Origin: Psychrobacillus glaciei
Lineage (GTDB): Bacteria > Bacillota > Bacilli > Bacillales_A > Planococcaceae
DNA: 64,000 bases
Reading direction: 5' to 3'
Assembly: GCF_008973485.1 (NCBI RefSeq)
Contig: NZ_CP031223.1
Location: 496,001 to 560,000 of the forward strand
Shown: positions 51,222 through 59,544 of the stretch, one piece after another
How the letters are laid out: every line of letters starts with the position of its first letter
Position numbering within the stretch: position 1 is the first letter of the stretch
Translations under genes and position numbers: made by a program
Notes under the pieces: generated by a model
Told to the model about the DNA's origin: nothing
The model's input: the letters and a program-made list of their open reading frames with translations, nothing else
Databases searched by the model: none

Positions 51222-51273
51222 TACCCGCTACCCTGTGTAAGCCACAATTGAGTCTGACACAAGGTAGCGGGTA
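51222..51273. repeat. Hairpin in the gap before the TIGR00266 gene
   Basis: TACCCGCTACC (51222-51232) pairs with GGTAGCGGGTA (51263-51273), extended by TGTGT / ACACA inside. It is followed by AAAAATGG, so terminator activity is possible only weakly. Nothing else is seen between 51150 and 51460. Confidence 0.55.
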
Positions 51274-51466
51274 AAAATGGTCTCTTTCGGATGAATTGAT
51301 CTGGGGTTCATCACAATTGGTCTATAAGTGCCATAAAGTGTAAATAAATGCACCTGGTTAAGCAACTCTTTCATTCTAAAAAGTGTTTTGCAGTTAGTCA
51401 TTGAACTGAAAAGCGTAATTCTAAAAAATTTGCTAATAAAAGATTCGCTCTTGCGTAAGCTCGAAA

Positions 51467-51575
51467 GGCTTGTGAAGTGACGCAGTCACTTCACGAGCCA
51501 AATTCCTCAATGTTTCGTCCAAAGCATTCGGGAATTGGTGAAGATTAAATACACTTAGAGGGTACTCACGCTTTT
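51467..51575 (+). repeat. Palindrome plus 62-bp repeat, copy 4
   Basis: GGCTTGTGAAGTGA (51467-51480) pairs with TCACTTCACGAGCC (51486-51499). The 62-bp repeat follows at 51513 with TTTCGTCCAAAGCATTCGGG and ends ACTCACGCTTTT. This is the same palindrome-then-repeat order as at 4461-4590 and 5108-5266. Confidence 0.75.
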
Positions 51576-51584
51576 ATTACCTAT

Positions 51585-52382
51585 TTATTTTCCGCCTAAA
51601 AGGTCAAATATTCCACCGGCTATACTTCCTTCATCTTTTGAGCCTCTACTGAGGGTTTGAGGAGCGGCCGCAAATACACGGCTTGCTAAACGGCTAAATG
51701 GTAACGATTGAATCCATACAATACCCGGTCCGCGAAGAGTTGCGAAAAATAGGCCTTCACCGCCAAATAGAGCTGTTTTCACTCCTTTTACCATTTCGAT
51801 ATTATAATTCACGTCAGATGTCATCGCGACTAAACAACCAGTGTCTACCCTTAAAACCTCGCCAGGCTGTAGTTCTTTTCTGTGAATCGTTCCACCCGCA
51901 TGAATAAAAGCAAGGCCATCTCCTTCAAGCTTTTGCATGATAAATCCTTCTCCACCAAAAAAGCCAGTTCCTAACTTGCGTTGAAATTCGATTCCTACAG
52001 AAACACCCTTCGCTGCAGCTAAAAATGCTTCTTTTTGGCAAATAATTTTACCGCTATGTTCACTTAAGTCTATAGGAATTATTTTTCCAGGATAAGGAGA
52101 GGCAAAATAAACATGTTTTTTTCCGTTACCAGCATTCGTAAACATAGTCATGAATAAGCTTTCACCTGTTAACATACGCTTACCTGCACCCATTATTTTA
52201 CCCATTATTCCACTATCAAATGAACTGGAGCCGTCACCAAAAATGGTTTCCATGGTAATATCATCTTCCATCATCATTAAGCTACCTGCTTCAGCAACTA
52301 CAGTTTCTCTGGGGTCTAATTCAATCTCTACAAATTGCATGTCATCTCCATGTAATTTGTAGTCAATTTCATGATTATTCAT
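51585..52382 (-). CDS. TIGR00266/AIM24 family protein
   Basis: A 265-residue protein of the TIGR00266 (AIM24-like) family. It is a beta-rich fold with the family order EIELDPRETVVAEAGSLMMM, MGKIMGAGKRMLTGESLF, FASPYPGKIIPIDL, QRKLGTGFFGGEGFIMQKLE, GCLVAMTSDVNYNIEMVKG and RGPGIVWIQSLPFSRLA. The start is ATG 52382 after GAGGAGG. It is predicted to form trimers like tryptophan RNA-binding attenuation-like barrels, but the cellular role is unknown. It is monocistronic. Its 3' end is bordered by the repeat at 51513. Confidence 0.9.
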   Translation of the reverse strand: MNNHEIDYKLHGDDMQFVEIELDPRETVVAEAGSLMMMEDDITMETIFGDGSSSFDSGIMGKIMGAGKRMLTGESLFMTMFTNAGNGKKHVYFASPYPGKIIPIDLSEHSGKIICQKEAFLAAAKGVSVGIEFQRKLGTGFFGGEGFIMQKLEGDGLAFIHAGGTIHRKELQPGEVLRVDTGCLVAMTSDVNYNIEMVKGVKTALFGGEGLFFATLRGPGIVWIQSLPFSRLASRVFAAAPQTLSRGSKDEGSIAGGIFDLLGGK

Positions 52383-52511
52383 GTATATTTTCCTCCTCAA
52401 TTAATAATTATTAATTAATACGAACATCCTACCAAAAAGTTTCAATCGTAAAATTCTTATTTTTCTAATTTTTTAAAGGGATTCCTAAAGTAATAGAGAA
52501 TATATTATCTA

Positions 52512-52525
52512 TGGAAACGTTTTCA
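52512..52525. promoter_or_regulatory. Candidate CcpA cre site
   Basis: TGGAAACGTTTTCA is palindromic except for one pair and differs by one base from the cre consensus TGWAARCGYTWNCW. It lies 180 bases upstream of the lysine-degradation operon and suggests carbon catabolite control. Confidence 0.55.
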
Positions 52526-52704
52526 ATTACTTTGGCAGAGGAATCTACCTACTACACGAAAAGCACGCCGCAGAAAATATGCTTGGTAACGTGAAAGCCT
52601 TTGAAGGATAGAGCAGATCCTGTTAAAGGATTTGTCGAACTTGTTCGTACAAGATCTGTCTTTGACAAGCCAAACGATTTTGAAAAAGAAAAGAGGTAAG
52701 TTAA
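52526..52704 (+). other. Upstream region of the lysine operon, possible gene remnant
   Basis: Between the cre-like site and the ALDH start, the three forward frames contain short coding-like stretches, for example RADPVKGFVELVRTRSVFDK then PNDFEKEKR up to a TAA just before the SD at about 52689. None has a start signal and all are broken. It may be the remnant of a lost first operon gene or simply a leader. Confidence 0.3.
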
Positions 52705-54183
52705 ATGAAGTTAACTAATTTTATCGATGGAAATTGGCAAGAAGTAGGGGAAGTAGAGTACACAGCTGTCTTGAACCCTGCTAATGGCGAGCATTTGGCG
52801 GAAGTTCGAATGTCCACGAAAGAAGACGTTAGTCTAGCGGTTGCTGCTGCAGTAAATGCCCAAAAGAAATGGGCGTTAGTACCGGCACCAAAACGGGCGG
52901 ATTACTTATATGAAATTGGTAGACTAATGAAAGAAAAGAAGGAACATTTAGCACAAGTGTTAACTAAAGAAATGGGTAAAGTCATTGAGGAAGGTCGCGG
53001 AGAAGTACAAGAAGGAATAGATATGGCATATTACATGGCAGGGGAAGGACGTCGTTTGTTCGGAGAAACTACCCCTTCTGAACTTGCGGATAAATTTGCA
53101 ATGAGCGTTCGTGCACCCATTGGAGTAGTAGGTCTAATCACTCCTTGGAATTTTCCTGTTGCGATTGCTACTTGGAAGTCATTCCCGGCTATAGTTGCAG
53201 GTAATACTTTCATTTGGAAACCCGCAACAGAAACACCAATGATGGCATATGAAATGGCAAAAATATTTGACGAAGCAGGATTACCAGCTGGCGTTGCGAA
53301 TATTGTATTTGGCTCTGGTTCGGAAGTTGGAACGGCACTAATTGAGCACCAAGACGTAAAAGTTATTTCATTCACAGGGTCGACGGAAACAGGTAGAAAA
53401 GTAGCCGAACTTGGTGGCAGACATCTAAAGAAAGTGTCACTCGAAATGGGTGGGAAAAATGCAGTCATTGTAATGGAAGATGCAGATTTGTCCCTTGCTG
53501 TGGAAGGGATTTTATGGAGTGCATTTGGAACAGCTGGTCAACGTTGTACTGCATGTAGTCGGGTGATTGTGCATAAAGATGTAAAGAAAGAGTTAGAAAA
53601 GATGCTCCTTGAGCAAATGGAAAGTTTAACAATTGGAGACGGTCTAGATGAGTCAGTCAAAATCGGTCCAGTTATTAATAAACAAGCATTAGAAAAAATT
53701 CATTCTTACACTAAAATTGGACAAGAAGAAGGAGCAAACCTTTTAGTTGGAGGAAATATTTTAAATGAAGGAGATTTGGAAAAAGGGTTTTATTATGCTC
53801 CAACTCTATTTACAAATGTAACGCCAACAATGCGTATTGCACAAGAAGAGATCTTTGGACCTGTTGTTTCACTTATAGAGGTAAGTTCACTAGAGGAAGC
53901 GATTGAGGTTAATAACGGTGTGAAATTCGGTCTTTCAAGTTCCATTTTTTCTAAAGACGTAAATAAAATCTTCCGAGCTCAGCGCGATTTGGACACAGGA
54001 ATTGTTTATGTCAATGCAGGAACTACAGGAGCTGAAATTCATTTGCCATTTGGCGGAACTAAAGGAACAGGAAATGGACACCGTGATTCGGGAGTAGCAG
54101 CACTAGATGTTTATACAGAATGGAAAAGCATTTATGTAGACTTCAGTGGGAAATTGCAACGTGCACAAATAGACACAGAATAA
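52705..54183 (+). CDS. Aldehyde dehydrogenase, probably aminoadipate-semialdehyde dehydrogenase
   Basis: A 492-residue NAD(P)-dependent aldehyde dehydrogenase. The active-site residues are E247 (LEMGGKN) and C281 (GQRCTACS). Cofactor and oxyanion residues lie in ITPWNFPVAI, FTGSTETGRKVAE and EEIFGPVVS. It is first in a tight operon with L-lysine 6-dehydrogenase and an acyl-CoA dehydrogenase. From that context the substrate is inferred to be alpha-aminoadipate semialdehyde (or its cyclic form piperideine-6-carboxylate), giving alpha-aminoadipate. By sequence alone it could be a ketoglutarate-semialdehyde or other broad ALDH. SD AGAGG. Confidence 0.88.
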   Translation: MKLTNFIDGNWQEVGEVEYTAVLNPANGEHLAEVRMSTKEDVSLAVAAAVNAQKKWALVPAPKRADYLYEIGRLMKEKKEHLAQVLTKEMGKVIEEGRGEVQEGIDMAYYMAGEGRRLFGETTPSELADKFAMSVRAPIGVVGLITPWNFPVAIATWKSFPAIVAGNTFIWKPATETPMMAYEMAKIFDEAGLPAGVANIVFGSGSEVGTALIEHQDVKVISFTGSTETGRKVAELGGRHLKKVSLEMGGKNAVIVMEDADLSLAVEGILWSAFGTAGQRCTACSRVIVHKDVKKELEKMLLEQMESLTIGDGLDESVKIGPVINKQALEKIHSYTKIGQEEGANLLVGGNILNEGDLEKGFYYAPTLFTNVTPTMRIAQEEIFGPVVSLIEVSSLEEAIEVNNGVKFGLSSSIFSKDVNKIFRAQRDLDTGIVYVNAGTTGAEIHLPFGGTKGTGNGHRDSGVAALDVYTEWKSIYVDFSGKLQRAQIDTE

Positions 54184-54198
54184 TAGGAGGATGACAAC

Positions 54199-55362
54199 AT
54201 GAAGGTAGCTGTATTAGGAGCAGGATTAATGGGGAAAGAAGCAGCTCGTGATTTAGTATTGAGCCCAAATGTCGAAAAAGTTTTATTATGTGATTTAGAT
54301 GTGGGGCAAGCTAATATGTTTAAAGAGAGACTACAAAATTCCAAGATTGAAGTTTTAAGGTTAGATGCTAATGATGATGAAAACATTCTGCAGATAATGC
54401 GAAAAGTGGATGTTGTGATTAATGCTTTATTTTATTCGTTTAATGAAAAGGTTGCAAGGCTTGCAGTGGAGGCTGGCGTACATTCAATCGATTTAGGTGG
54501 ACATATTGGCGGAGCAACGGATGCAGTACTATCCCTTGATAAAAAAGCGAAGGAAAAAGGTGTGACACTTATTCCAGATTTAGGTGTGGCACCGGGTATG
54601 ATTAATATTCTTGCTGGCTACGGAGCCAGTAAATTGGATGAAGTATCGGGTATGCATTTATATGTTGGTGGAATTCCCTTAGAGCCAGAGGGGATTTTTG
54701 GATATAATATCGTCTTCTCATTAGAAGGTGTTTTTGATCATTATACAGATCCTTCCCATGTTATTCGTGATGGCAAACTACAAGAAGTGGCATCACTAAC
54801 GGAGGTAGAGTCACTGTTCTTTGACGGGTATGGTGAATTGGAAGCATTCCATACTGCAGGTGGAACATCGACATTGACTAAATCCTTTCCGAATATTGAT
54901 ACATTAGAGTATAAAACCATCCGATATAAAGGGCATGCAGAAAAGTTTAAATTACTAGTGGATTTAGGATTAACGAATAAAAAAACGATCGTAAATGTAA
55001 ATGGGAATATGGTGAAAGCACGCGATGTATTAAAAGAAGTATTAACACCTAAATTATTACTTGGAGACAAGGATGATGTTGTTTTATTGCGTGTAATCGT
55101 AACGGGCTTAAAAGATGGTGAAAACACTACGTTCAATTATGAGTTAGCAACGAAAAAAGACAAGCTTTCAGGAACAACTGCAATGGCAAGGGCAACAGCT
55201 AACACCGTTTCGATTGTTGCGCAAATGATTGGAAATAGTGTCATTTCGAAACGAGGTGTATATCCTCCAGAGTTAATCGTTCCTGGAGAATTATATATAA
55301 AAGAAATGGGCGCACGTGGGGTAAATATTGTGGAGACTGTTTTAAGAGGTGTTAGTGTATGA
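54199..55362 (+). CDS. lysDH: L-lysine 6-dehydrogenase (saccharopine dehydrogenase family)
   Basis: A 387-residue NAD-dependent enzyme oxidising the epsilon-amino group of lysine to give aminoadipate semialdehyde and ammonia. The Rossmann fold starts GAGLMG (residues 7-12). Family blocks [53 protein letters not shown] and [12 protein letters not shown] are as I recall them for the characterised Geobacillus lysine dehydrogenase, and the length matches too. It follows ALDH after 15 bases with GGAGG and overlaps the next gene by 4 bases (ATGA). A saccharopine-forming role is less likely, because the protein is the short single-domain type. Confidence 0.88.
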   Translation: MKVAVLGAGLMGKEAARDLVLSPNVEKVLLCDLDVGQANMFKERLQNSKIEVLRLDANDDENILQIMRKVDVVINALFYSFNEKVARLAVEAGVHSIDLGGHIGGATDAVLSLDKKAKEKGVTLIPDLGVAPGMINILAGYGASKLDEVSGMHLYVGGIPLEPEGIFGYNIVFSLEGVFDHYTDPSHVIRDGKLQEVASLTEVESLFFDGYGELEAFHTAGGTSTLTKSFPNIDTLEYKTIRYKGHAEKFKLLVDLGLTNKKTIVNVNGNMVKARDVLKEVLTPKLLLGDKDDVVLLRVIVTGLKDGENTTFNYELATKKDKLSGTTAMARATANTVSIVAQMIGNSVISKRGVYPPELIVPGELYIKEMGARGVNIVETVLRGVSV

Positions 55363-56552
55363 ATTTTGAATTTAATGAGGAACAAAAACTGCTTCGTAAA
55401 ACAGTTCGACAGTTTGTAGATAATGAGATTATTCCTTATATCGCTAAATGGGAAGAACAAGGGGCATTTGATAAAGGAGTATGGACAAAGCTAGCCAATT
55501 TAGGTTTGATGGGCGTTTGCATACCTGAAAAGTATGGCGGAAGTGGCATGGATTATAATGCGCTCGCTATTGTATGTGAGGAGCTTGAAAGAGGAGACAC
55601 TGCATTCCGTACAGCTGTTTCTGTCCATACAGGTTTAAACTCAATGACACTTATGCAATGGGGAACGGAAGAGCAGAAGGAAAAGTATTTAGTTTCCCAA
55701 GCAAAAGGGATGAAAATAGGAGCTTTTGGATTAACAGAGCCAGGAGCAGGATCCGACGTGGCGGCTATGTCGACAGTCGCCGAACTTGATGGAGAAGAAT
55801 ATGTGCTCAACGGGCAAAAAACGTGGATTTCTTTATGTGATACTGCTGATCATTTCATCGTGTTTGCTTATACTGACAAGTCGAAAAAACATCATGGAAT
55901 CAGTGCATTCATTGTAGAACGTACGATGGAGGGCTTCTCTTCAAAAGCAATAAAAGGGAAGTATGGTATTAAATCAGGAAATACGGGTGAAATATTTTTT
56001 GAAAATATGCGGGTACCTAAGGAAAACCTTTTAGGAAAAGAAGGAGAAGGTTTTAAAATTGCTATGGCTGCACTTGATAATGGTCGTTTCACTGTAGCGG
56101 CAGGGGCTGTTGGTTTATCATTAGCTTGTTTAGAAGCAAGTGTGAAGTATTGTCATGAACGAGAAACATTTGGGAAAGAAATCGGCAAACACCAACTTGT
56201 GCAACAAATGATTGCGAAAATGGAAGCTGGCCTTCAAATGAGTCGATTACTCGTATACCGAGTAGGAGAATTGAAAAATCAAGGAGTTCGCAATACGCGA
56301 GAAACATCCCTTGCTAAATGGCAAGCATGCGATTTTGCAAATAAAGCTGCAGATGATGCAGTACAAATACACGGGGCGTATGGCTATTCAGATGAATATC
56401 CGGTGGCAAGATATTTGCGTAACTCCAAAGCACCGGTTATTTATGAAGGAACAAGAGAAATCCATACGATTATGCAAGCAGAATATGTGCTTGGTTATCG
56501 GGAAGATAAAACACTCTCTCACATGCTACCTAAATGGCCATTTGATGAATAA
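55359..56552 (+). CDS. Acyl-CoA dehydrogenase of the lysine operon (glutaryl-CoA dehydrogenase candidate)
   Basis: A 397-residue FAD acyl-CoA dehydrogenase. All domains are complete: [15 protein letters not shown] and [14 protein letters not shown] in the middle, [12 protein letters not shown] and the catalytic Glu E363 in [10 protein letters not shown]. It is translationally coupled to lysine dehydrogenase. In lysine breakdown the product aminoadipate goes on to glutaryl-CoA, so oxidation of glutaryl-CoA or a related acyl-CoA is inferred; sequence alone does not prove it. It differs from the paralogue at 36181, where the YEGT Glu is replaced. It ends with a strong terminator. Confidence 0.88.
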   Translation: MNFEFNEEQKLLRKTVRQFVDNEIIPYIAKWEEQGAFDKGVWTKLANLGLMGVCIPEKYGGSGMDYNALAIVCEELERGDTAFRTAVSVHTGLNSMTLMQWGTEEQKEKYLVSQAKGMKIGAFGLTEPGAGSDVAAMSTVAELDGEEYVLNGQKTWISLCDTADHFIVFAYTDKSKKHHGISAFIVERTMEGFSSKAIKGKYGIKSGNTGEIFFENMRVPKENLLGKEGEGFKIAMAALDNGRFTVAAGAVGLSLACLEASVKYCHERETFGKEIGKHQLVQQMIAKMEAGLQMSRLLVYRVGELKNQGVRNTRETSLAKWQACDFANKAADDAVQIHGAYGYSDEYPVARYLRNSKAPVIYEGTREIHTIMQAEYVLGYREDKTLSHMLPKWPFDE

Positions 56553-56553
56553 G

Positions 56554-56598
56554 AAAAAGGTTTTCCTAGAGTATGAACTCAGGAAAACCTTTTTTTAT
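56554..56598 (+). terminator. Terminator of the lysine operon
   Basis: AAAAAGGTTTTCCT (56554-56567) pairs with AGGAAAACCTTTTT (56581-56594). Confidence 0.88.
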
Positions 56599-56774
56599 AG
56601 AGATATACAATTTAGTGAGTAAATCCAGTTTAGAAATTAAGCGTAATGGAAACAACCTCTTTTTGAATATAAATATATTCGTAAGAAACGTATTAATTAA
56701 TTTTTCAGTAAGTGAAACCAATTGGATAAATTTGAGTCTAATGGATTAACAAAGTAATGGAGAGGAAGATCGTA

Positions 56775-58880
56775 ATGAAAAAGAGGGGTATCCTGATAAT
56801 TATCCTAGTGTTGTTTGTCGGATTTGTAAGTGTGTTTTTATCTACAAGAACGATAGTGAGTGCACAAGAAGTCATAATGTCAAATCAGCTTTTGGTAGTG
56901 ACGTTATCTTCTCCAGTAAGTAAAGATGCATGGAATAAAGGAAATATGTATGTAACAGATAAACAGGGAAAAAAAGTAAATGTAAAGCCTAGTATTTCTG
57001 AAAATGGAAAATCCGTTGTGGTATCAGGCCTTGATGAAGGAACTTACACTTTACATGTAAATAGTCAATTAGTGAAAAAAAAGTTTCCTTTTAAAGTATT
57101 GAATGAGATTAAATCGATCAAATCGAAGGAAGAGTTAAAAGCTTATTTTAAATTAGTACAAAAAGTGCAAGGGGATACAGTTACAGAAGCTCTAGAAGAT
57201 ACAATGTCTATGAGTTCAAAAGAAGCTTCCAGCACTAATAGAGGAGACTACTCTACTACAAACAACCAAGTAGAGGGTGTAGATGAAGCGGACCTGGTCA
57301 AAACAAATGGTTCGTATTTGTTTGCGATTAATGAAAACAATGTAGCAATAATAAATGTTGAAGATCCAGCTAATATGAAAGAAGAAACTAAAATCAGATT
57401 AGCAGCTGATTTTTATCCTTCTCAACTTTTATTATCCGACCAAACATTGATTATTATGGGGCAAAAAAACATATATCGTCCGTTATACCAGGAAAGTACA
57501 CAAGACATGGATAGAATAGCGCTACCCATGAATCCAATGACGACTGTTTACTTTTATGATATTTCCAATACAAAATCACCAAAACTATCTAGAGAGATTG
57601 CAACGGAAGGTTATATGAACGGTGCACGGCTAACCGATCATACCCTTTACTATGTAACTTCCGTTTATCCAAGGAATTGGATGATGGAAGAAAAGGGTGA
57701 TATGGAGCTACGTCCATTTATCTATGATTCTAATATGGATAAAGAACCAAAGCCTATGGACTACGACAGTATCTCTATTCTTCCAAATACTTTAGAAGCA
57801 AATTACAGTATTATTTCAGCCATTGATGTAGCAAATCTAAAGGGAAATAAAGTAACTACAAAAGGTTATCTTGGTGGAAGTGAACAACTATACATGTCTA
57901 AAGATAATTTATATTTAACCTCTACTTTGTATGAAACACCTAATTCCACGACCCCAAAAATGATTTGGAACCCTGGTAAAATGGACACGAAAGTATTCAA
58001 ATTTGCATTCAACAAAACATCTGTTCAATTTGTTGCTTCAAGTCGACTAACAGGGACAATACTAAATCAGTTTTCAATGGATGAAGATAATGGTTATTTC
58101 CGTGCAGTAACAACAAAAGGGAGTAGTTGGGGTGATGATGAACCTTCCGAAAATAACCTTTTCATATTAGATGAAGGAATGAAAATAGTAGGTTCTTTAA
58201 CGGGACTTGCGAAAAAAGAAAGAATTTATTCTGCAAGGTTTATGGGTGATAAAGCATATATGGTGACATTTAAGCAAACAGACCCGCTTTTTGTCATCGA
58301 TATAGCAACTCCAACAGCACCAAAAGTATTAGGTGAATTAAAAATTCCAGGCTTTAGCAACTATTTGCATCCATTAGATGAAAATCATTTAATCGGATTC
58401 GGTTATGAAACAAAATCTATCCCACAAGAAGGTAGCGATGAACCACGGATTCTAACAGAAGGTATGAAAATTTCGTTGTTTGATGTAAGCGATCTCGCAA
58501 ATCCAAAAGAAATGGATACGGAAGTGATTGGTGGACGAGGAACATACTCACCAATTCAGTATGACCACCATGCATTATTCCAACATTTTGAAAAAAATCT
58601 CTATGGTTTCCCGATTTCGATTTATGAAGAAGGTACTGGGGAAGAATATTCTCAATTCAAACAAGATGGTGCTTTAGTGTATCAAATCACTCCTGAAAAA
58701 GGAATTGTATTAAAAGGGAATTTATTAAAACACGAAAACCCTGCCCAACTTTATGAAGACTGGGAAAATAGCATTCAACGTTTACTGTATGTGGGGAATT
58801 CTCTCTACACCATATCCATGAAAGAAATAACGAGTTACAACTTACGTAACTTTGAAAAAACAGGGAAATTAGAGTTTTAA
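56775..58880 (+). CDS. Secreted beta-propeller domain protein
   Basis: A 701-residue exported protein. A signal/anchor helix (residues 5-25) is followed by an Ig-like domain (about 30-110; LVVTLSSPVSKDAWNKG, GTYTLHV) and a long C-terminal beta-propeller of the PF09826 type. The latter shows NNQVEGVDEADLVKTNGSYL, then TVYFYDISNTKSPKLSREI, RLTDHTLYYVTS and repeating blade patterns to about 690. I start at ATG 56775, with GAGAGGAAG seven bases upstream, not at 56757. Homologues are found in many Bacilli and archaea, and the ligand is unknown. It stands alone with its own terminator. Confidence 0.88.
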   Translation: MKKRGILIIILVLFVGFVSVFLSTRTIVSAQEVIMSNQLLVVTLSSPVSKDAWNKGNMYVTDKQGKKVNVKPSISENGKSVVVSGLDEGTYTLHVNSQLVKKKFPFKVLNEIKSIKSKEELKAYFKLVQKVQGDTVTEALEDTMSMSSKEASSTNRGDYSTTNNQVEGVDEADLVKTNGSYLFAINENNVAIINVEDPANMKEETKIRLAADFYPSQLLLSDQTLIIMGQKNIYRPLYQESTQDMDRIALPMNPMTTVYFYDISNTKSPKLSREIATEGYMNGARLTDHTLYYVTSVYPRNWMMEEKGDMELRPFIYDSNMDKEPKPMDYDSISILPNTLEANYSIISAIDVANLKGNKVTTKGYLGGSEQLYMSKDNLYLTSTLYETPNSTTPKMIWNPGKMDTKVFKFAFNKTSVQFVASSRLTGTILNQFSMDEDNGYFRAVTTKGSSWGDDEPSENNLFILDEGMKIVGSLTGLAKKERIYSARFMGDKAYMVTFKQTDPLFVIDIATPTAPKVLGELKIPGFSNYLHPLDENHLIGFGYETKSIPQEGSDEPRILTEGMKISLFDVSDLANPKEMDTEVIGGRGTYSPIQYDHHALFQHFEKNLYGFPISIYEEGTGEEYSQFKQDGALVYQITPEKGIVLKGNLLKHENPAQLYEDWENSIQRLLYVGNSLYTISMKEITSYNLRNFEKTGKLEF

Positions 58881-58890
58881 AATATAGTGT

Positions 58891-58934
58891 AAAAGGATGT
58901 GGTCAACTTTTAAGTTGACCACATCCTTTTCTTG
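58891..58934 (+). terminator. Terminator of the beta-propeller gene
   Basis: A perfect 19-bp stem: 58891-58909 (AAAAGGATGTGGTCAACTT) with 58912-58930, loop TT, then TTTTC. Confidence 0.9.
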
Positions 58935-58963
58935 AAGAAAGTATATGAATTTTCAAGCCAGAA

Positions 58964-59162
58964 ACAGGTTGATTTCCGCTGCAGGAGGACACTTTCCTAG
59001 GGCAAGCATCAAGCAGCTCCCTGTGCTCCTGCGCAAGCTCGTCGCAGAAAGGATTTTGCTTCTGCGCAAGCTCGTCGTAAAAATTAACTTCACTATGCTC
59101 CGTCCAGGATCTTGGTTTACTTGCTTATCACTAGGAGCAGCGGACTTTCGCTCCAATCAACC
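58964..59162 (+). repeat. GC-rich intergenic element, GATTTCCG type, copy 2
   Basis: Shares ACAGGTTGATTTCCGC with 4620 and ends GCTCCAATCAA, like 11890-12016. It contains two direct copies of CTGCGCAAGCTCGTCG about 33 bases apart. A 75-codon frame on one strand and a 67-codon frame on the other cross it and are rejected. Confidence 0.65.
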
Positions 59163-59205
59163 GTACAATTAAGAAAGAAAATATGCTCCGTAGAAATAAT
59201 GAACT

Positions 59206-59400
59206 AGTACTTTCCATTGTTTATGAATCGGGCAAGTGGAACCTAAAAAATAGATAGCATCTATAGATAAAGAAGTGCTGAGCGGACGAAATTGCATCTT
59301 CGTCCGCTTTTAAAAGAATAGGATAGATCTAATCTCTCATTAACCAAACCAAATGCACCATGTCTATATATATTTCAATAGGGCGACGGACAAACATCCT
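59206..59400 (+). repeat. ~190-bp intergenic repeat with conserved hairpin, copy 2
   Basis: Aligns with 4891-5084. The hairpin GCGGACGAA (59282-59290) with TTCGTCCGC (59299-59307) is perfect, has the loop ATTGCATC and is followed by TTTT. The end is GGGCGACGGACAAACATCC. Confidence 0.75.
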
Positions 59401-59432
59401 CCCTAACACTCTTCTTTAATAGTGTAGCAAAC

Positions 59433-59536
59433 GTTTAGTACAAAGCACTCGGGATTTAGAGCACTTAAAAGTTGCTTACGTTTTTTTGGATTGAAAAAAA
59501 TGGCTCAATGAAATGAAGCAGTCACTACATGAGCCA
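59433..59536 (+). repeat. 62-bp repeat, copy 5, followed by palindrome
   Basis: GTTTAGTACAAAGCACTCGG and CACTTAAAAGTTGCTTACG form a diverged 62-bp repeat. TGGCTCAATG pairs loosely with ACATGAGCCA at 59502-59535, a decayed version of the palindromes at 4461 and 51467. Here the palindrome follows instead of preceding the repeat. Confidence 0.55.
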
Positions 59537-59544
59537 CAAAAAGT

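Noticed and set aside
53031-53468. 145-codon frame opposite the aldehyde dehydrogenase
   Set aside because: It is antisense to conserved ALDH motifs, so the plus-strand gene explains the sequence.
58945-59172. 75-codon plus and 67-codon minus frames
   Set aside because: Both strands are open only because of the GC-rich repeat. Neither has a ribosome binding site.
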